From Flammeovirgaceae bacterium UBA7330 (GTDB lineage: Bacteria; Bacteroidota; Bacteroidia; Cytophagales; Cyclobacteriaceae), in contig DKPQ01000020.1 of the NCBI GenBank assembly GCA_002471275.1, positions 1 to 64,000 of the forward strand: DNA of 64,000 nt. Direction: 5' to 3'. The translations under genes were made by a program, and so were the position numbers. The notes under the pieces are model-generated. The model was given only the letters and a program-made list of their open reading frames with translations. It did not search any database and was not told the DNA's origin. This document shows, in pieces, positions 54,810-63,795 of this stretch (its first letter is position 1; each line of letters opens with the position of its first letter).

Positions 54810-55982
54810 TTAAACAACTTTAGAAATCTCTGAAATCCAGGATTTTTGAATAACCTGTTTGTTGTTGTTTTGCTTTATGATTTCTTTGGCTCTTTTTCCC
54901 AATAGTATTGCTTCTTCAGGATGCTTAACCAGATGATCAATTCTATCAATAAACTCTTTGAAATCATTTGCTACCATGCAACTCTCTCCATTTTCCAACC
55001 CTGTCCCTTCAATGCCCTGTTTGGTTGATACAATTGGTATTCCATATGAAGCAGATGTGATCGTTTTTATTTTAAGCCCTCCATCTTGCTTTTCAGGAAC
55101 AATTACTATAGATTTTTCAGTAAAAAGGGAACTTTCACTATCGTATCTTTCTAAATATGAAATATCTGGCAGATCAAATTTCGATTTGATAGCTGTTGAA
55201 CCTCTTCCGGCCACAATTAATTTCAATTCATACTTGTCTCTCAATGGAATAAAAACATGTTGAATGAAAAGCTCAATATTTAACTTTTTTGGCTTCCATT
55301 CCATATTTCCAATATAAACTAAAGTAACAATGCCACCCTTCTTTTGAATATTTTCCTCATCACGAGCAATAGAAACCACCCCAAACTTCTCTCCACTATT
55401 GATACCCATTGTATGAAAATCATTCTTAGAAATTCCAATCACCTTATCAGCCCGATCAATTATTGACCTTTCAAGCAAATCAGTTTTATCAGCTTCAATT
55501 TTTATTAAATATTTAATAATTTGATTGTTATAATATTGACTCATAGACCTAATACTAAGTGCCTCATCATTTTGCATGATATAGATTTTCCTAATGGCTA
55601 TGTTCACATTGAGAATCAACCAACTCGTGAGCCTGTGACAGCAGATGAGCAAATCATATTCTTTGCTACTTAGATATTGATTTATCAATGTTAAAACTTT
55701 TTGCCTCTTATAGTGATAGGAATAAGTCGGTTTTTTTGATAATAAATAAAAGTATCGGGGTATTCGACTAATCAAACCCGAGTAATGTTCAACAGTCATA
55801 TTTGGCTTATCATTAGTATCATTCTTTGGTTGTTCAAGACAAATAACATCCACATTAAAATCTTCGGAAAGTGCTTCCACCATCTGATGTGTGTACAAGC
55901 TTCCACCATTATAATCATATATAGAAAATGGACTTATAACCAGAATTGATCTCTTTCTATTTTGGATATTCTTCAATTTCAA
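54810..55982 (-). CDS. Glycosyltransferase family 4
   Basis: A 390-residue GT-B transferase. It starts with RSILVISPFSIYDYNGGSLY, the acceptor-side loop, and includes LVYIGNMEWKPKKLN, KLIVAGRG, IVIVPEKQDGGLKIKTITSA, a GT4 motif with the conserved K-I-K-T-I-x-S-A-S-Y-G-I-P-I-V pattern, and GTGLENGESCMVAN. The start codon is probably TTG at 55982, overlapping the end of the sulfotransferase gene by 26 bases, so the two are one transcriptional unit. Donor and linkage are not predictable. Confidence 0.82.
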   Translation of the reverse strand: MKLKNIQNRKRSILVISPFSIYDYNGGSLYTHQMVEALSEDFNVDVICLEQPKNDTNDKPNMTVEHYSGLISRIPRYFYLLSKKPTYSYHYKRQKVLTLINQYLSSKEYDLLICCHRLTSWLILNVNIAIRKIYIMQNDEALSIRSMSQYYNNQIIKYLIKIEADKTDLLERSIIDRADKVIGISKNDFHTMGINSGEKFGVVSIARDEENIQKKGGIVTLVYIGNMEWKPKKLNIELFIQHVFIPLRDKYELKLIVAGRGSTAIKSKFDLPDISYLERYDSESSLFTEKSIVIVPEKQDGGLKIKTITSASYGIPIVSTKQGIEGTGLENGESCMVANDFKEFIDRIDHLVKHPEEAILLGKRAKEIIKQNNNKQVIQKSWISEISKVV

Positions 55983-56859
55983 ATTTTTTACTATATGAGA
56001 TTACTAATTCCTTTAAGGATTCTGAAACATTATTTTGATTCTGCAACATAGCATTTGATTTCTTGTCAAAGACTGATCTGGTTGGCCTCTTTATTACTTC
56101 ATTAATAAATCCCAAATTGATCTGTTTCGTGGTAATTTCCTCCAAAATTTCTTTTGGTTTGGCTACTAAATCCTCATATAAGAATATAGCAAGTTTGTGC
56201 TTCTTAAAAAAGTGATAGATTCCATAATTCTCCACATACCAATTTAATATTAGCCTTTCAGTATAGCTTGTCCGATTCATCTCGTCTTCAATAAAGCTTA
56301 CAAGATTCGAACCAAGTATTTCACCAGCATAATAAGGATTCCTAATATACATCTCAGTTGTTTCCTTCCAATTTAGCTTTTCAATTGACCTTGCTACACT
56401 GATAGGGTTTCTAAGCAATAAAATAAATTCAGCTTGATCCTTAAAATGATGATAAAACCATTCTATGGATCCTTTACAATTAATGAGTTTCAAAATAAAT
56501 CCCTCCACAGTCTTGCTAAAATATTTATTTCTGAAATCCCATTGTGACCTGATGTAGTACCTACCATTAAGAATGTTATCCATATAATCTTTTAGTATTG
56601 TATTTGCATCATTTTTAGGTACGATGATTTGATCATCCGCCTGGCTACCAAAATGGTGCTTATGTGGATTGAATTGATTGTAATCAAACGGTTGATCTAT
56701 GAAATCAAAGTTGTCCAATGAAGCGTATAACAAATCCCTGGCAAGGGTACTCCCACCTCTCCTTGTTGCGAACAAAAAAATATGCTTTTCACTAATATCT
56801 ACTCTGACAAAAGTCCTATGAATGAGCTTCCTAATCCAATGCCTGAATTGTCTCTTCAT
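55957..56859 (-). CDS. Sulfotransferase
   Basis: A 300-residue cytosolic P-loop protein. HIFLFATRRGGSTLARDLLY holds the 5'-phosphosulfate-binding loop (T-R-R-G-G-S-T). FILLLRNPISVARSIEKLNW is the 3'-phosphate-binding strand and helix with R and S. LAIFLYEDLVAKPKEILEEI is the usual later motif. It should transfer sulfate from PAPS to a hydroxyl of the polysaccharide or a glycolipid. The ATG at 56859 is preferred to an upstream TTG. It lies within the glycosyltransferase operon, so the polymer is probably sulfated. Confidence 0.85.
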   Translation of the reverse strand: MKRQFRHWIRKLIHRTFVRVDISEKHIFLFATRRGGSTLARDLLYASLDNFDFIDQPFDYNQFNPHKHHFGSQADDQIIVPKNDANTILKDYMDNILNGRYYIRSQWDFRNKYFSKTVEGFILKLINCKGSIEWFYHHFKDQAEFILLLRNPISVARSIEKLNWKETTEMYIRNPYYAGEILGSNLVSFIEDEMNRTSYTERLILNWYVENYGIYHFFKKHKLAIFLYEDLVAKPKEILEEITTKQINLGFINEVIKRPTRSVFDKKSNAMLQNQNNVSESLKELVISYSKKFEIEEYPK

Positions 56860-57139
56860 CTGCTGTATCTGATCGTTTTTGAAAAAAGTTATGGAGCACA
56901 AAAATAGGATAGTGATTCATAATAGCATCACAACACAGGAATACAAACTTATTAGTTACTGAAAATAACAATAAGAATCAAAAAAAGCGTATTTAACCCC
57001 TCTGGTAATTAACTAAAGATTGATTTAATTTGAACAGGGAGACCTCACAAAATGAGTAGGATTATAAAGATGTCTTTATTTATCTAATTAATATATAATA
57101 GTACTAACAATTATTTATGTCTATAAAAAATGGCATATC

Positions 57140-58768
57140 ATGACGATTAGGTTCGTAATTATATTATTGTTAATAGTTACAGGCGAAATAGCTTTTCCCT
57201 CTCAAATGAAGGACAATAATGTCATCTTCATAATGGTGGATGATATGCGTGCATTTGAATTCGATCATGTAGCACTTACTCCAAACATAGACGCATTAAG
57301 AGACATTTCAACGAATTATACTTTGGCCTATTGCCAGGAGTCTATGTGCAATGCCTCTCGCTCGAGCATTTTAACTGGTCTTAGACCCAATACAACAAAT
57401 ATTCATAATTCCGGATTGGATAAGTTAAGGGATATTAATCCTGATATCGTTACTATTCCCGAGCTTTTTAAGCTCAACGGATATAAAACGATCGGGTATG
57501 GAAAATTCTTTCATCATAGTGATTCACTATCCTGGTCAGATTTTCCAGATTTTAGCAATAGACCTACTCATGTACAGGGATTAGGCTATTATAGTGAGGA
57601 AAACATTGCTTTGTCGAAAAAGTATGGAAGAGGCTATCCATATGAAAAAGCAGATATTGATGATTCAATTTACAATGATGGGAGAAATACACTTGAAGCC
57701 ATCAAAACCATTAACTCCTGGTCTGGTGAGGGCTCGCCCTTTTTCATTGGGATTGGTTTTGAGAAACCACATCTACCCTTCAATGCTCCTACAAAATATT
57801 GGGATCTATATTCCGAAGAATCCATTAAAGAGAATTTCTCAAATATACCAAAACATTTGCCAAGCTTAAATCCAGATTGGACACTATCAAATTGGCCGGA
57901 GCTAAGAAGCTATTATTCAATACCCAAGGAAGGTAAGGTAAGTGATTCTGTTGCTCTGATTTTGCAAAGCGGTTATTTTGCTTGTTTAAGTTATATCGAT
58001 CAACAAGTCGGACTTATAATCGAAGCACTTAAGGAAAATGATATTTTTGATTCATCAACAATTGTGTTTGTGAGTGATCATGGATTAAAACTGGGAGAAT
58101 ATAGTGCGTGGTCAAAGCATTCAAACTATGAGATCGACATTAAAGTGCCACTTTTAATTAAATACCCTAACCAGATCCAGAAAGATGAATATACACATCC
58201 GGTTGAACTTGTAGATATCTTCCCCACACTTATGGACATCTATGGCTTACCTAAAAATATGAATCTTGAAGGTGAGAGTTTATTAAATCATGAAACCAAA
58301 GAATTTTCAATGTCTCAATTTACATTGGCAAGGGAAGGGATTTCGATTAGATCACAACAATATCGTTATACGGCGTGGTTATTAGAAAACGATGTCATTT
58401 TTGAAGAATTCTACGATAAAACCTTAGATGACTATGATAGAGTAAACCTCATTGACAAAAGTCAATATTTGAATGAAATAAACAGACATAGATATCTTGT
58501 AGATAGTCTAAATTCATTTCGAATAAATTATAAGCAACCAATAATTATTTTCTCTCGAAATCAAAAAGTAATAGTAAAATTTGGGGGTATCCTTGACAGT
58601 GCTCAGATTATGCTATATAATGTTCAAGGCCAAATAATTCATTCCGATACATATTTTGACTCTTCAGAGGTAAACATCCAGTTAAAAAGTTATAATCAAA
58701 ATATCATTATAGCTAAGATAATAGGTAATAAAAAAGATATCGGAACATACAAAGTTCTCATTGAGTAG
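57140..58768 (+). CDS. Secreted type I sulfatase with T9SS-type C-terminus
   Basis: A 542-residue arylsulfatase/iduronate-sulfatase-like enzyme. A signal peptide (about residues 1-20) is followed by NNVIFIMVDDMRAFEF, with paired aspartates binding calcium. CNASRSSILTGLRP is the C-x-A-x-R variant of the sulfatase signature, whose cysteine becomes formylglycine. GYGKFFH and VFVSDHGLKLGEYSAWSKHS add the remaining metal and substrate residues. The last about 75 residues form a T9SS type A-like sorting domain, so the enzyme is exported to the surface. It lies on the opposite strand to the surrounding polysaccharide genes and may desulfate the same or a foreign polymer. Confidence 0.87.
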   Translation: MTIRFVIILLLIVTGEIAFPSQMKDNNVIFIMVDDMRAFEFDHVALTPNIDALRDISTNYTLAYCQESMCNASRSSILTGLRPNTTNIHNSGLDKLRDINPDIVTIPELFKLNGYKTIGYGKFFHHSDSLSWSDFPDFSNRPTHVQGLGYYSEENIALSKKYGRGYPYEKADIDDSIYNDGRNTLEAIKTINSWSGEGSPFFIGIGFEKPHLPFNAPTKYWDLYSEESIKENFSNIPKHLPSLNPDWTLSNWPELRSYYSIPKEGKVSDSVALILQSGYFACLSYIDQQVGLIIEALKENDIFDSSTIVFVSDHGLKLGEYSAWSKHSNYEIDIKVPLLIKYPNQIQKDEYTHPVELVDIFPTLMDIYGLPKNMNLEGESLLNHETKEFSMSQFTLAREGISIRSQQYRYTAWLLENDVIFEEFYDKTLDDYDRVNLIDKSQYLNEINRHRYLVDSLNSFRINYKQPIIIFSRNQKVIVKFGGILDSAQIMLYNVQGQIIHSDTYFDSSEVNIQLKSYNQNIIIAKIIGNKKDIGTYKVLIE

Positions 58769-58820
58769 TATCCCAAAATTAAGACATAAACAGACCCCAA
58801 ACAGCTTACAATTTTACAAC

Positions 58821-59627
58821 ATGAGCTCAAATTCCATAATAACATCATTGATTCTAATTATTATTTGCTCATGTCAAGAGGTGGATATCTCAATATTAGA
58901 CAAGGGACCTTATTCAATTGTCTTAATTGCCGGTCAATCGAATACACTTTCTGGTAAGGGATTAGATCCGATCCTTGATGCTCCTATGGAAGGGATTATG
59001 CAATTAGGCAGATTGGGTAAAAGCGACTTAAGAATTATTGAAGCATTTGAACCACTGCAACATCATGGTGCAGGCAAGGATAAAATAGGCTTTGGGCTTT
59101 CATTTGCAAAACTGCTAAAAGCTCATTTAGACGGTGATTCAAAAATCCTTATTATACCATGCGGATCTGGTGGGACCGGTTTTAGTAATCATTTTTGGAA
59201 CAAAGGAGATGAGTTGTACATGGATGCGGTTGAACGAACCAAAATGGTATTAGAAAGAAATGCTGAAAGTAAATTAGAATGTATACTATGGCATCAAGGA
59301 GAAAGTGATGTAGGTAGTCCAACCTATGAAGCTGATTTGGACAACTTCATAATCAGCCTAAGAGATGACCTCAAAGCATATAATGTCCCCTTTATTCTTG
59401 GTGGGATGGTACCTTTCTGGGTGGAACAGGATAATAATAGAATAGTACAACAACAGATAATTGCAAATACTGTTAATAGACATAATTTAGTTGGATATGC
59501 TGATCCTGAAATCCCTTTTAGAATCGAAAAAGAAGATAATTCATTTAATATGGTGCACTATAATGCACAGGGTCAAAGGGAATTAGGCAAGAGATATTTT
59601 GATGAATTTCTTGAGTTAACTCAATAA
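58821..59627 (+). CDS. SGNH-type carbohydrate acetylesterase lipoprotein (sialate O-acetylesterase-like)
   Basis: A 268-residue protein. The leader ends in the lipobox-like LIIICSC. YSIVLIAGQSNTLSGKG supplies the catalytic serine (G-Q-S-N), CGSGGTGFSNHFW the oxyanion glycine/asparagine, and ECILWHQGESDVGSP the W-H-Q-G-E-S-D block of the DUF303/SASA family. NMVHYNAQGQRELG places the final histidine. It probably removes O-acetyl groups from a polysaccharide outside the cytoplasm. The ATG at 58821 fits the lipoprotein signal; an upstream TTG does not. It is 52 bases after the sulfatase and likely co-transcribed. Confidence 0.82.
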   Translation: MSSNSIITSLILIIICSCQEVDISILDKGPYSIVLIAGQSNTLSGKGLDPILDAPMEGIMQLGRLGKSDLRIIEAFEPLQHHGAGKDKIGFGLSFAKLLKAHLDGDSKILIIPCGSGGTGFSNHFWNKGDELYMDAVERTKMVLERNAESKLECILWHQGESDVGSPTYEADLDNFIISLRDDLKAYNVPFILGGMVPFWVEQDNNRIVQQQIIANTVNRHNLVGYADPEIPFRIEKEDNSFNMVHYNAQGQRELGKRYFDEFLELTQ

Positions 59628-59638
59628 CCAAATAAATA

Positions 59639-60604
59639 TTATTGAATACCGAAATTTTGAATTTCCTCTTCAATTAATCTATCAAGTACATCAAAAAATG
59701 ACATATTATAATTCCAGCCAAGCTTATTTATTGCCTTTGTGTTATCTCCCCAGATATCTTGAATTTCATTAGGACGAATCAATGTCTTGTCTTCAACTAT
59801 TCGAGATTTTTCAATAGCAAGAGCATCAAATACATAGTAAACTATGTCCCGAAGTAAAATAGATTCACCTGAACATATAACAAAATCATCTGCTTGGTCT
59901 AATTGTAACATTTTGTGCATAGCTTTTACATATTCCGGAGCATACCCAAAATCTCTTTTTACACTTAAATTGCCTAATTTCAACTCAGTCAGCTGTCCAT
60001 ATTTTATCTTCAACGATGAATTTATGACCTTCTTAATAAAAAAATTATTACCCCTTAAAAAGCTTTCATGATTAAATAGTATGCCGTTAGATATAAATAT
60101 ATTATAGGACTCTCGATAAAATACGGAAGCAAAGAACGCCGTAGACTTAGAAATTGCATACGGACTCGCCGGGCGCATAACAGAATTTTCATCAATAGGT
60201 AGTTTATTAACACTACCAAACATTTCACTACTAGATGCCTGATATATCTTTACCGGTAACTCTAAAAGTCTTACAGATTCTAAAATCAATAATAGGGATT
60301 GACTATTAACCTGTATTGTTGAAATTGGCTCTTTAAAAGAAGCACCAACAGACGATTGAGCCGCCAGATTATAAATTTCATCTGGTCTGATTCTTTTTAT
60401 CAGGCTCACAACACTTACAAAATCCTGTAGATTACATTCTTCAAATTCAATATCTTCTAGAATGTTGAGATAAGCTAAGCCATAACTCCGAAAACTATTA
60501 ATATTTCTTACTAAACCTATTATCCTATATCCCTTTTCCAATAGAAGCTTGGATAAATAAGCACCATCCTGTCCCGTGATTCCTGTAATAAGGGCTGTTT
60601 TCAC
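59639..60604 (-). CDS. GDP-mannose 4,6-dehydratase-family protein (second copy)
   Basis: A 321-residue SDR enzyme. It shares with Gmd the loop GITGQDGAYLSKLLLEKGY, the ASSSEMFGSVNKLPIDE block, SPYAISKSTAFFASVFYRES with the Tyr-Lys pair, and ISNGILFNHESFLRGNNFF. But the Gmd-specific basic loop (K-R-R-x-S) is replaced by LVRNINSFRSYGL, and it is about 50 residues shorter than the copy at 47498. It may make the same intermediate, or be a GDP-6-deoxy-hexulose reductase (Rmd-like) giving GDP-rhamnose or a related sugar. The start is GTG at 60604. Confidence 0.8.
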   Translation of the reverse strand: MKTALITGITGQDGAYLSKLLLEKGYRIIGLVRNINSFRSYGLAYLNILEDIEFEECNLQDFVSVVSLIKRIRPDEIYNLAAQSSVGASFKEPISTIQVNSQSLLLILESVRLLELPVKIYQASSSEMFGSVNKLPIDENSVMRPASPYAISKSTAFFASVFYRESYNIFISNGILFNHESFLRGNNFFIKKVINSSLKIKYGQLTELKLGNLSVKRDFGYAPEYVKAMHKMLQLDQADDFVICSGESILLRDIVYYVFDALAIEKSRIVEDKTLIRPNEIQDIWGDNTKAINKLGWNYNMSFFDVLDRLIEEEIQNFGIQ

Positions 60605-60715
60605 CTGATATATATTAATAATTCATATTGGATTCTTATCAAAAATATGTTCACCGATAAAATTAAGCATTTAAGCCGTTCAGAGAAGCAATATATTTTA
60701 ATTCCAACTATCACC

Positions 60716-61960
60716 CTAATTGATGAAATTCTCACGATTCACATAAAAGCAATACCCTAGAATACCTAGATAACCCCAAAACCTCACACTTTCAATTGCT
60801 CCCATACAAAATGAAATTGAAACAAAAATTGCTAAAAAAGAAAGTATCGATCCAAAATAGCGTCTTGCCAGATAAAGTAAGGCGAAGAAAAAAACAACCG
60901 CTCCAACAACCCCACAATAGACAATTAGCGTACCAATGGCATTATTTCCAATTATTTGCCCCCCTAATAGAAATACCTCCATTCTTCCCAATGAAGTATA
61001 GTTAACAATTAGCTCTTTTCCACCAAAACCCAATCCAAAAAAGGGCTTAACGGAAATGACATCTTTAACATTTATAAAGGGCATAATAACCCGCACAAAT
61101 TCACTTGTTTGAACATTGTCATCCAGTAAATTCTCAGCCCTCTTTAGAAAAAAAGATCTAATTGAGTCTTTAAATATCCATCCTGTAGCCAAGGAACCAA
61201 AAACAACAATTACCAAAAAACGTATGAGCTCCTGTATTTTAAGAAGATGCAGCTTGAACCGAAAAAAAAGAATCAGTAGAATTGATACCAGTAAAATTGG
61301 ACTACCAATCAAGACCAGTAAAATCAAATTTATCACCAATATTAAGTTAGCTTTTTTATGATCCATAAAATAGTAAGCAACAAAAAAGACTAGAATCCCT
61401 TTTGAAAAATCTGATGGTTCTGATGTCCAAAATACTGGCCTGATATAACCAAGATATGCTATATCACGCGTAATAGTCAGATGCCCTCCGCCATGAAAAG
61501 CTTCAAGGAACATATGTGTGAATGGCCTCAGGATACCAATAATTTCTAGTAGTGCACCAAAAAAAAAGATATAGAATATATTTCTTAGTGAATTTGATGT
61601 TATTATTGACTCTCCTCGCTTAGCCAATTCCAGCATTATCAGGAAGATTAATACACCTACTACGTATTGTACAGATCCGGTAAGAAAGAAAGATAAATTG
61701 GAGACATTGAACAGAATAGATAAAATAACTGGGACAATAAACAAAGCATATATTTTTAATAGACTTCGTGATAGTACAATATTAGAGTATAGGAAAATAA
61801 CGAATAGGGAATAAAAAAAAACCAGATATGCTCTGACACCTTCGATACTTACATATGGATTGATATATATCAGGAAAAATATGGGAATCAGAAACAGCTT
61901 TTTTTCTATTCGAATCCCTTTGAGTTTATCAGGCGTTATTTGAATTCCGATCAATCTCAC
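60716..61960 (-). CDS. Wzy-like polysaccharide polymerase (multi-pass membrane protein)
   Basis: A 414-residue protein made almost entirely of hydrophobic helices (I estimate 10-12). A long extracytoplasmic loop in the middle to C-terminal part (about residues 250-330, FKDSIRSFFLKRAENLLDDN to SLGRMEVFLLGG) fits O-antigen/capsule polymerases. The segment PFFGLGFGGKELIVNYTS resembles the short conserved motif of the Wzy/EpsK-like class. The GTG start at 61960 is 1 base after the stop of the acetyltransferase gene. I infer that it joins lipid-linked repeat units in the periplasm. Confidence 0.7.
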   Translation of the reverse strand: MRLIGIQITPDKLKGIRIEKKLFLIPIFFLIYINPYVSIEGVRAYLVFFYSLFVIFLYSNIVLSRSLLKIYALFIVPVILSILFNVSNLSFFLTGSVQYVVGVLIFLIMLELAKRGESIITSNSLRNIFYIFFFGALLEIIGILRPFTHMFLEAFHGGGHLTITRDIAYLGYIRPVFWTSEPSDFSKGILVFFVAYYFMDHKKANLILVINLILLVLIGSPILLVSILLILFFRFKLHLLKIQELIRFLVIVVFGSLATGWIFKDSIRSFFLKRAENLLDDNVQTSEFVRVIMPFINVKDVISVKPFFGLGFGGKELIVNYTSLGRMEVFLLGGQIIGNNAIGTLIVYCGVVGAVVFFFALLYLARRYFGSILSFLAIFVSISFCMGAIESVRFWGYLGILGYCFYVNRENFIN

Positions 61961-61961
61961 G

Positions 61962-62492
61962 TTACATAAATGGTATGTGGTTATTTCCCAATTGATATTT
62001 TAAATCTTTATTTCTTTTTCCAATCATTTTTGCTGGAACTCCTCCATAAATCGACCAGCTCTCTGTATCCTTGGTAACAACAGATCCTGCTGCAATCACG
62101 GAACCCTCGCCTATTTTTACACCAGGTAGGATTACCGTTCTACAACTTAACCAGGCATAGTCCATGATTATTACTTGATCACCTTTTGTAGCAAAAGTCG
62201 AGCTTTGAGGATCATGCTGTAGTGTCCATATCCAGACACCTGTACTCAGGTTTACATTTGAGCCAATATTTATGCCTTTCCTTCCATCGAGGATACAGTT
62301 ATTACCTATGACCGAATTGGCTCCAATTTTGATCCTTGCAGGGCTTCTGACTTCCAAACCTGAATATACTACAGATGATTTTGGGTATCTAAACCTCAGT
62401 AAATAGTAAAATATTCTCCTAATTGTGTGGGAAGGTATATTCCCTACTATTTTTAACAAAAACATCCATAATCCAACTATAAAGGACTTCAT
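61962..62492 (-). CDS. Left-handed beta-helix (hexapeptide) O-acetyltransferase
   Basis: A 176-residue acyltransferase. Repeated hexapeptides of the (I/V)-G-x-x-x form appear from about residue 50 (ARIKIGANSVIGNNCILDGR, GINIGSNVNLSTGVWIW) to the end (VILPGVKIGEGSVIAAGSVV), and SIYGGVPAKMIGKRNKDLKY is the family's terminal signature. It should acetylate a sugar of the polysaccharide using acetyl-CoA. The N-terminal hydrophobic stretch may bind it to the membrane. The presence of an esterase gene at 58821 fits an O-acetylated polymer. It nearly abuts the polymerase gene. Confidence 0.85.
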   Translation of the reverse strand: MKSFIVGLWMFLLKIVGNIPSHTIRRIFYYLLRFRYPKSSVVYSGLEVRSPARIKIGANSVIGNNCILDGRKGINIGSNVNLSTGVWIWTLQHDPQSSTFATKGDQVIIMDYAWLSCRTVILPGVKIGEGSVIAAGSVVTKDTESWSIYGGVPAKMIGKRNKDLKYQLGNNHIPFM

Positions 62493-62589
62493 AATTTATT
62501 GCTTTGATTCAAACCGTAAATCTCTCGATATATGCCGATGTTTAATCAAATCAATTCCATTATCGCATCAAATACAAATAGCCAATTAT

Positions 62590-63678
62590 TTAATGATTTC
62601 GGTTTAGCTTAAAAAAGTAGATTGAAACTGGTATCATAACTGAAATAAAAACTCCAAGAAATGTTGTCATTAATAATGTTATCAAAGTATTTGGTTTGCT
62701 CTTTCTATTAGGAATTTTTACGGGTTCAAGTACAGTAAAAACTGGTTTATTATCATTTAACTGCATTTTGATAGATTCACGTTGTTGGGCAATCTGATTG
62801 TATATATTAAACGCAAGATTATATTCCGACTGTAGGCGCTCCTCCTCTGTCCTGGCTTTTGCCGTTGTTACATTTATGTTATTATCTCTAAAAGATGCCA
62901 ACGCTAGTTGTGCCCTATTAAAAGCAGCCTTTTTCTCTAAATATTGTTCATTAATAAAATCTAACTGATCATTACTTTTTGATAAAGAATATTTAGTGAC
63001 ATAATTAGTAATATAATCTTTTGTGAAAGTAGTAATTTGAGCAGCAACCATCGGGTCTTGCATTTCAACACTAATTGAGACAATATTAAGATCCCAATCC
63101 ATATTTACAGAGATCCTATCTTTGAGATTTTGAATTATGTCAAAATCTTGATAACTCAATGCAATAAGACCCTTTTCAGTCATTATTATTTCTGGTGCTT
63201 CATATGGACCCTTGATCCACTTTAAGAGCTTAAATGGCAGTCCGATAAGCCATGCCAGAGCATTCCTTTCATAATAATCGATAAAATAGTCCCGAATTGT
63301 TAACTTCCTTTCGAGCTTCTTGAAATAATACTCCTCCTCCAGAAGTTCAAGCAAAAAGGGAGTACTTTGGGCAACACTTCGATAAAGACCAGGATTGATA
63401 TTAAGTGATGAACCACCTAACCCCCCAAGATCAATTCCGGCAATTGAGGCTAAACCTCCAATGGATCCTCCTAATCTACTTTCTGTAGGCACTGCCTCTG
63501 GAATTAGGATACAAGAAGTCGTATACTCTTTTGGGGTTGTAATAATTATAAATATACCGAGAAGAATAAAAGCAAATGTAATTTTAAGAATTAGACCTCT
63601 TCTAGACCATACTAACTGGAATAATTCGAATAAATCAATTTGATCGTCCGAAATGTTTTTCTGCGATTCTTCCTTCAT
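62590..63678 (-). CDS. Wzz-type chain-length determinant protein
   Basis: A 362-residue inner-membrane protein. A first membrane helix at about residues 28-48 (LILKITFAFILLGIFIII) is followed by YTTSCILIPEAVPTES and a glycine-rich loop. A long helical region follows (about 220-310, LDFINEQYLEKKAAFNRAQL). The proline-rich KIPNRKSKPNTLITL leads into the last membrane helix. That is the Wzz/FepE/Etk topology without a kinase domain. It regulates polymer length together with the Wzy protein encoded downstream on the same strand. Confidence 0.85.
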   Translation of the reverse strand: MKEESQKNISDDQIDLFELFQLVWSRRGLILKITFAFILLGIFIIITTPKEYTTSCILIPEAVPTESRLGGSIGGLASIAGIDLGGLGGSSLNINPGLYRSVAQSTPFLLELLEEEYYFKKLERKLTIRDYFIDYYERNALAWLIGLPFKLLKWIKGPYEAPEIIMTEKGLIALSYQDFDIIQNLKDRISVNMDWDLNIVSISVEMQDPMVAAQITTFTKDYITNYVTKYSLSKSNDQLDFINEQYLEKKAAFNRAQLALASFRDNNINVTTAKARTEEERLQSEYNLAFNIYNQIAQQRESIKMQLNDNKPVFTVLEPVKIPNRKSKPNTLITLLMTTFLGVFISVMIPVSIYFFKLNRNH

Positions 63679-63795
63679 AAATGCCCTTTAGTTGATACGC
63701 CATTCTTTCTATTGGGTATTCTCTTGTATCTCAATTCCACAATACTAGCAAATTCGAATAAATTAAATAAAATCCTTATACAATCAGTAATTAAT

